The notes under the pieces were generated by a model that did no database searches, was not told the DNA's origin, and saw nothing but the letters and a program-made list of their open reading frames with translations. Below, one piece after another: positions 59,140 through 64,000 of a stretch of 64,000 nt of DNA. The stretch covers positions 1-64,000 of the forward strand of contig NZ_JAMBNY010000020.1 in assembly GCF_023715345.1 (NCBI RefSeq). The letters are read 5' to 3'. Both the position numbers and the translations under genes were made by a program. The first letter of the stretch is position 1. Each line of letters opens with the position of its first letter. Source of the stretch: Paenibacillus camelliae. GTDB lineage: Bacteria > Bacillota > Bacilli > Paenibacillales > Paenibacillaceae.

Positions 59140-59290
59140 ACCGTTCTCCTCAGTTCTTTATTATATTAAAGCGTTAACTTGTTACCATGCTAACAAAATA
59201 AAGGTTTTTGATATCTTAGCATGTTGCATGCGGCTTCGTCAAGTAACGAGCAAGCAAATGCCACGTATGCAGCTATGTCTCCAACTGAAT

Positions 59291-59324
59291 AAGGCATGAA
59301 GCCGGCTTTACCAGCTTCATGCCT
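59291..59324 (-). terminator. terminator between the acetyltransferase gene and the his operon
   Basis: AGGCATGAAGC pairs perfectly with GCTTCATGCCT. The following T run is weak, so partial read-through is possible. Confidence 0.6.
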
Positions 59325-59334
59325 ATAACGTTGC

Positions 59335-59820
59335 TTATTTCCCCTCACGAATAACTTGCATTGGATTACCGCCAACGAAGCTGTATGGAGCTACATCTTT
59401 ATGTACGACAGAGCCAGCAGCTACAACGGCATGATCGCCAATTGTAATACCCGGAAGAATCGTACAGTTCGCCCCTATCATCACATTGGAGCCAATGTTT
59501 ACTTCTCCTAGTCGATATTCGTGAATTAAGTACTCGTGCGTTAGGATCGTCGTATTATAGCCAATAATGCTATTATCTCCTACCGTTATTTTCTCTGGAA
59601 AAAACACATCAACCATCACCATGAGGGCGAATGACGTCGTCTTGCCTACCTTCATCCCTAGCATTTTCCGATAAATCCAATTTTTCATAGGGAGAATCGG
59701 ACAATATCTGGCTAGCTGAATACATATAAAATTACGAACAGCTTTCCATGGGCTAACGGTAGAGTAAACTTGCCATAATGCATTGGGCCCCTTTGTTGGA
59801 TAGCGAGTTATTTTCCGCAA
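59335..59820 (-). CDS. left-handed beta-helix acyltransferase
   Basis: This 161-residue protein has hexapeptide repeats (GVNIGSNVMIGANCTILPGITIGDHAVVAAGSVV in form) that build the trimeric beta-helix of maltose/galactoside O-acetyltransferases. It probably transfers an acetyl or acyl group to a sugar or wall precursor. Its place after ppaX matches Bacillus yvoF. The acceptor is unknown. Confidence 0.87.
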   Translation of the reverse strand: MRKITRYPTKGPNALWQVYSTVSPWKAVRNFICIQLARYCPILPMKNWIYRKMLGMKVGKTTSFALMVMVDVFFPEKITVGDNSIIGYNTTILTHEYLIHEYRLGEVNIGSNVMIGANCTILPGITIGDHAVVAAGSVVHKDVAPYSFVGGNPMQVIREGK

Positions 59821-59822
59821 GG

Positions 59823-60476
59823 TTAACGACGCTCCAATCCTACAATATCAACTAGCTCATTCATCGTTTGGATAACATAATGTGCGCCTACGTCGCGAAG
59901 CACCTGGCCTCCTTTAAGAGACCATGCAACACCTACCGTTGTAACACCTGCCTGAACACCTGATTCAATATCCATCGTGCTATCACCAACCATTATCGTA
60001 CGAGCAGGGTCTGCGCCAAGCGCTTCAATCGCTTTAAGTACAGGCTCTGGATGAGGCTTAGCGTTCTCAACATCATCAATCGTAATAACGACGTCCATGT
60101 ATTTCGCAATATCGGTAAAGGCAAGACCTTTATCGGTTGTCAGTCTCATTTTTGTAGTGACCACACCCAATTTAATGTTCTCACGATGCAATATTGCCAG
60201 CACATCCTCAACTTGGTCAAAAAGCTTTACATATTCATCATGTAATCGAAGATTTACCTCTCGATAAGCTTCAATAAGATGATCGACTTTCTCTAAGCCT
60301 GAGAATCGTCTCATCTGATCCTCTAATGGCGCTCCCATCGAAGGAATAATATGCTCGCGGTTAAAGCCTTCGTCAACCGTTCCCTTGAGTGCATGCAAAA
60401 ATGAAGCAATAATTAACTCATTCGTATCTAGTATCGTTCCATCCAAATCAAATAGTACTGTATCGTAAGCTCTCAT
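59823..60476 (-). CDS. ppaX: pyrophosphatase PpaX (HAD family)
   Basis: This 217-residue HAD hydrolase has the nucleophile motif FDLDGTILDTN and the later acidic motif MVGDSTMDIESG. PpaX hydrolyses the pyrophosphate made when HPr kinase dephosphorylates HPr(Ser-P). The hprK-lgt-ppaX order supports this name over other phosphatases. Confidence 0.92.
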   Translation of the reverse strand: MRAYDTVLFDLDGTILDTNELIIASFLHALKGTVDEGFNREHIIPSMGAPLEDQMRRFSGLEKVDHLIEAYREVNLRLHDEYVKLFDQVEDVLAILHRENIKLGVVTTKMRLTTDKGLAFTDIAKYMDVVITIDDVENAKPHPEPVLKAIEALGADPARTIMVGDSTMDIESGVQAGVTTVGVAWSLKGGQVLRDVGAHYVIQTMNELVDIVGLERR

Positions 60477-60498
60477 AGCTGCCTCCTATCCGTGCGGT

Positions 60499-61653
60499 CT
60501 AGTCGCCGCCTCCACCACCATCAGATCCGCCGCTGTCTCCACCGCTGCTATGTCCGCTGCTGCTGTCTGCAGAGGATTGCTGGTCGTCTGTTGTTTCTGT
60601 ATTTGAGTTTGTCTTCTCTTTCGATTGATTTGCCGATGCATGCGAGGAATCTCCAACAACGGCTCCTGATTGATCTTTATTATTTTTCTTATTGTTCGCA
60701 ATTTTATGATTCATAGCATTTTTTTCGGTAGCATTCTCTGCTTCTGCTTGCTGCTTCGTATTAACCATCGGATCAACATAGCGAGCTTTGGCGAAGCCTG
60801 CTGTACGACGAACGATGATAAAGACGATAACCGCTATAACAAGCAGCAATGCAAGCAGCTGTGAGCTGCGAACGTTGCCATACGCCGGATCTAAATAACC
60901 AAGCTCAAATACGGCAGTCATCGGAGACCACAAGCCATTAACTAGATCAACAAGCCATTGCGGTCCTGAGAATGCTAGTGAATCCGTCCGCAATGCTTCG
61001 ATATAGAAACGACCAATAGAATACCAGCCAATATAAGCAGCCAGAAGTTCACCTTCGCGTAGGAATCGTTGTCTGCGAATAATGAATAATATAATCAAGC
61101 CAACAAGACTCCATATCGATTCATATAAGAAGGTCGGATGAACATAGGTTCCATTAATAAACATATGGTCAACAATAAAGCTCGGGATATGTAATGTTTC
61201 TCTTAAAAATGACTCCTCAACTGGTCCACCATAAGCCTCTTGGTTAACAAAATTCCCCCAGCGGCCGATCATCTGACCAATTAATAACGATGGAGCACAT
61301 ATATCAGCAATTCGCCAAAAGCGATAGCCTTTTGCCCGACTGAAAAAGTATCCGCACACTAAGGCGCCAATAATTGCACCATAGATGGCGATACCGCCGT
61401 TCCAAATTTTAATAATATCGCCTAGATTGTCTTTATAGTAGTCCCATTGAAAGGCAACGTAGTAAATACGAGCAAAAATAATTGCAGTTGGCGCTCCGAT
61501 CAACAATAAATCCATAAAAAAATCAGATTTAATGCCAAAACGCTTACCCTCCTGAATAGCTAGCAGCAGTCCTGCCACCGCTCCCAAGGCAAGTATGACT
61601 CCATACCATCTAATGGATAAAGAGCCAATCTCAAATATCACGGGATTAATCAA
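60499..61653 (-). CDS. lgt: prolipoprotein diacylglyceryl transferase with long C-terminal tail
   Basis: This enzyme has the seven-helix membrane core with the Lgt signature GRWGNFVNQEAYGG. It attaches diacylglycerol to the lipobox cysteine of lipoproteins such as the one encoded at 8641. The last 92 or so residues (about 293-384) are a polar, low-complexity tail rich in Asn, Ser, Gln and Gly that ends in a Gly/Asp run; most Lgt proteins stop near 280. The TTG start follows GAAGGGTG. Confidence 0.95.
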   Translation of the reverse strand: MINPVIFEIGSLSIRWYGVILALGAVAGLLLAIQEGKRFGIKSDFFMDLLLIGAPTAIIFARIYYVAFQWDYYKDNLGDIIKIWNGGIAIYGAIIGALVCGYFFSRAKGYRFWRIADICAPSLLIGQMIGRWGNFVNQEAYGGPVEESFLRETLHIPSFIVDHMFINGTYVHPTFLYESIWSLVGLIILFIIRRQRFLREGELLAAYIGWYSIGRFYIEALRTDSLAFSGPQWLVDLVNGLWSPMTAVFELGYLDPAYGNVRSSQLLALLLVIAVIVFIIVRRTAGFAKARYVDPMVNTKQQAEAENATEKNAMNHKIANNKKNNKDQSGAVVGDSSHASANQSKEKTNSNTETTDDQQSSADSSSGHSSGGDSGGSDGGGGGD

Positions 61654-61799
61654 TAATATTCACCCTTCCTTATCAGTTACATCTGCCAATAATAACAAAC
61701 GTATTATAGCATAGTTAGAGGTGGTCATAACAAATTCACCTCCAAGACGTCAATCCTGCTTTGCTTTCGACTTGGAGGTGATTATGTAGTTATTAACTT

Positions 61800-62282
61800 T
61801 TAACGCTGCCCCATCATTTCTTTCGTAGGACCTTCTACTGGCGGTACGTTAAGCCCTGCTTGACGTAGCAATACCGTCATTTGACCACGATGATGGGTTT
61901 GATGCCCAATAAGCTTTGCTAGCATCTTGCCTTTTGTCGTTGGCCCTGTGAAGCCTTGAACCTCAGTCAGCAGATCCTCTTCAGTTAACTTCTCTGCTTC
62001 CTTAAGAATCGCATTAGCGATAATTTCATAGCGGTGTGTGATTTCCACTACACTGGATGGAACAGGCTCATCTCTTTTCGGACAAGGTACATCAAGACCG
62101 ATGACATGCTTTGCAATAGATCCAGCAGCGCTGGTTAAGTGCCAAGCAAGCCAGCCTAATGAATTGTGCCCTTCAACAATACTTACGTCTAATTTGTCGT
62201 TAGTCATTGCCTTAAATACAGATAAGGTTCCTCCTGCATTCTCATGCCAATCTTGTAAGAAATCTTCAACTACACGATACAT
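61800..62282 (-). CDS. DinB-family protein
   Basis: This 160-residue four-helix protein shows the DinB pattern NSLGWLAWHLTSAAGSIAKHV and KLIGHQTHHRGQMTVLLRQAG, with His residues that bind a metal. The family includes thiol S-transferases of the bacillithiol type and many proteins of unknown role. It lies between hprK and lgt, where Bacillus has no such gene. Confidence 0.85.
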   Translation of the reverse strand: MYRVVEDFLQDWHENAGGTLSVFKAMTNDKLDVSIVEGHNSLGWLAWHLTSAAGSIAKHVIGLDVPCPKRDEPVPSSVVEITHRYEIIANAILKEAEKLTEEDLLTEVQGFTGPTTKGKMLAKLIGHQTHHRGQMTVLLRQAGLNVPPVEGPTKEMMGQR

Positions 62283-62335
62283 TGCGCACTCGCCTTCTTT
62301 CTATTTATATATGATATTGCTTTGTACATACAGCT

Positions 62336-63274
62336 TTAATCATAATCTTCCATATCGTCTGCAATCGTTTCTGTAAGCTTGTTCGTAAACTGTAATGCTG
62401 CATTGTAGCCCATACGCTTCAACCTGAAATTCATCGCTGCCACTTCAATGATAACAGCTAAATTTCGCCCAGGTCGAACCGGAATTGTAACAAGTGGGAC
62501 ATTGGTTTCGATAATTTGCGTGGTCTCTTCATCAAGTCCGAGTCGATCATACTGCTTGTCTTGTTGCCAGTTTTCAAGACGAATAACAAGTCCTATACGT
62601 TTTTGCGTTCGTACTGCCCCAGCACCAAACAATGTCATAACGTTAATAATACCGAGTCCTCTAATCTCCAGCAGGTGACGAATAAGCTCTGGTGCAGTAC
62701 CCGTTAGCTTGCCGTCTGCTGTTTGGCGAATTTCAACTGCATCGTCAGCGATTAATCGGTGTCCGCGTTTTACTAGCTCGAGAGCTGTTTCACTTTTACC
62801 GATACCACTTCCGCCTGTAATAAGCATACCTACTCCGTAAACGTCAACTAATACACCATGGATTGTTGCTGTTGGAGCGAGTTGGTTTTCGAGGAAGTCT
62901 GTTATGCGGCTAGAGAGAATCGTTGTTGCAATCGAACTACGTAGAACAGGAATATTTAATTCGTTAGAGTTCTCAATCAATTCTGCTGGTGGTTCTAGTC
63001 CCCGGGTAATAATAATACACGGCGTTTCATCAGAACATATTTTACGCATCCGTTCTCTGCGCTCTTCACTTGTAAGCATATTGATAAAGGATATCTCCGT
63101 ACGCCCTAGTAGTTGAATACGCTCGCTCGGATGATAGTGGAAATAGCCTGCCATTTCCAATCCTGGTCGATATAGATCATCTACCGTAATCAATCTTTTT
63201 TGTCCATCTTCACCAGATAAAATTTCAAGCTGGAAATGTCTAACTAAATCTGCCACCTTTACTTTTTTCGGCAT
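62336..63274 (-). CDS. hprK: HPr kinase/phosphorylase
   Basis: This 312-residue enzyme has the P-loop [14 protein letters not shown] and the HprK signature [20 protein letters not shown]. It phosphorylates HPr on Ser46 in response to glycolytic intermediates and reverses it by phosphorolysis. The ATG at 63274 follows AAGGAGG. Its substrate HPr and the partner PpaX are both encoded in this window. Confidence 0.97.
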   Translation of the reverse strand: MPKKVKVADLVRHFQLEILSGEDGQKRLITVDDLYRPGLEMAGYFHYHPSERIQLLGRTEISFINMLTSEERRERMRKICSDETPCIIITRGLEPPAELIENSNELNIPVLRSSIATTILSSRITDFLENQLAPTATIHGVLVDVYGVGMLITGGSGIGKSETALELVKRGHRLIADDAVEIRQTADGKLTGTAPELIRHLLEIRGLGIINVMTLFGAGAVRTQKRIGLVIRLENWQQDKQYDRLGLDEETTQIIETNVPLVTIPVRPGRNLAVIIEVAAMNFRLKRMGYNAALQFTNKLTETIADDMEDYD

Positions 63275-63370
63275 ACATGCATCCTCCTTAGAAAACAAGT
63301 ACAGCGATGTTACTATTTCCATCGTATAGTAAAAAGAAACGAAACGCAACGTTTTAGCTATTCAAAAAAT

Positions 63371-63404
63371 AAAGCCCCACCGCAGATCGCTGCAGTGAGG
63401 CCTT
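63371..63404 (-). terminator. terminator of the MsmX/UgpC-type gene
   Basis: AAAGCCCCACCGCAG pairs with CTGCAGTGAGGCCTT through Watson-Crick and GU pairs; a T run follows on the minus strand. Confidence 0.8.
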
Positions 63405-63424
63405 ACTAACATATGAATGATAAA

Positions 63425-64000
63425 TTAGTTCTCGAAAATGTTAAGCTCAGTTTCTTTGTCGAACAAATGAGCTTTGTTCATGTCGATTGCAAGCTTAACT
63501 GTTGCACCATCACGAAGAGTAGAACGACCGTCTACACGAGCGATTACAGACTCTGTACCGATTCCGTTAAGGTATAGGTACATTTCGTGACCAAGGTTCT
63601 CAGCAACCTCGATGTTCGCAGTTACAATTGTTTTTGGTGAAGCTTCAAGGAATACTGGCTCTTCATGAAGATCCTCTGGACGAACGCCTAGAACAACTTC
63701 TTTACCAATATGGCCTTTAGAACGTAGAACTGCTGCTTTACCTTCTGGTACAACTACATCTACGCCAGTAGCTTTGAAGTGTACTTCGCCAGCTTGCTCA
63801 GAAAGCGTACCGCTGATGAAGTTCATCGATGGAGAACCGATGAAACCTGCAACGAAGATGTTAACTGGGTGGTTGTACAGTTCTTCTGGAGAAGCTGTTT
63901 GTTGAATGAAACCGTCTTTCATAACAACGATACGGTCACCCATTGTCATTGCCTCGATTTGGTCATGCGTTACGTAGATTGTTGTAGTCTCTAGACGTTT
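63425..64000 (-). CDS. sugar ABC transporter ATP-binding protein MsmX/UgpC type, 5' part outside window
   Basis: The 191 visible codons cover the end of the ATPase domain (THDQIEAMTMGDRIVVMKDG) and the C-terminal regulatory OB domain (GSPSMNFISG, LGVRPEDLHEEP), the layout of MsmX and UgpC. Such ATPases serve several carbohydrate importers at once. The reading frame continues past 64000 without a stop. The Walker A region is beyond the window. Confidence 0.93.
   Translation of the reverse strand, partial: KRLETTTIYVTHDQIEAMTMGDRIVVMKDGFIQQTASPEELYNHPVNIFVAGFIGSPSMNFISGTLSEQAGEVHFKATGVDVVVPEGKAAVLRSKGHIGKEVVLGVRPEDLHEEPVFLEASPKTIVTANIEVAENLGHEMYLYLNGIGTESVIARVDGRSTLRDGATVKLAIDMNKAHLFDKETELNIFEN

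Noticed and set aside
59140..59334. T-box or riboswitch leader for the histidine operon
   Set aside because: The region is short, has a terminator at its far end and shows no T-box sequence or specifier loop.

Overview
The window looks like a chromosomal segment of a low-to-moderate GC member of the Bacillota, most probably Paenibacillus or a close relative. The reasons are gene order and protein sequence: hprK-lgt-ppaX-acetyltransferase-hisZGDB, rapZ-yvcK-whiA-HPr and cggR-gap-pgk-tpiA-gpmI-eno are all in Bacillus/Paenibacillus arrangement, strong GGAGG ribosome binding sites are everywhere, and the tmRNA tag ends in ALAA. The species is not resolved.

Layout. 1-160: the 5' end of a group IIC intron, running off the window start, inserted directly behind a terminator hairpin. 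230-2520: a cold-related set on the minus strand (cspA, ydjO, DEAD-box helicase dbpA). 2757-4145: small conserved genes. 4302-13802: an accessory catabolic region with an ABC importer, a PucR-family regulator, a cytosine deaminase-like amidohydrolase, a cyanuric acid hydrolase/barbiturase-family enzyme, a cysteine hydrolase, an amidase and an FAH-family enzyme. Two promoter regions in it share the palindrome TGTGC-N5-GCACA. 13958-17367: a block matching Bacillus ywrD-ywrC-ywrB-ywrA (GGT-like enzyme, Lrp regulator, two half-size chromate transporters). 17351-19615: an HNH protein and a monooxygenase/DUF3237 operon.

19781-28411 is an accessory zone punctuated by 3'-end copies of ssrA (tmRNA), consistent with repeated insertion at the ssrA 3' end. 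It holds two TetR-regulated loci with clear operators, a secreted amidase, a decayed MFS pump and a CNNM/CorC protein. The intact ssrA and smpB follow, then a second csp gene, RNase R, secG, a sugar isomerase-like gene and the complete lower-glycolysis operon under CggR.

From 41970 there are tRNA-Arg, clpP with a CtsR box, a formate/nitrite-type transporter with L-lactate dehydrogenase behind an Fnr/Rex-like palindrome, and the HPr-whiA-yvcK-rapZ-glucokinase cluster. A block of about 180-bp tandem repeats follows. The rest is a TPR gene, prs, a histidine operon (hisZGDBHF-IE, with no hisA in its usual place), an acetyltransferase, ppaX, lgt, a DinB-family gene, hprK and a truncated MsmX/UgpC-type ATPase.

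The central carbon genes fit one theme: CggR, HPr, HPr kinase, glucokinase, YvcK and RapZ sit around glycolysis and fermentation. The part most likely to be new biology is the 4302-13802 heterocycle/ureide degradation locus. Its ring-opening enzyme lacks several of the Ser/Lys residues typical of the family. The ssrA-bounded island series is the second point of interest.
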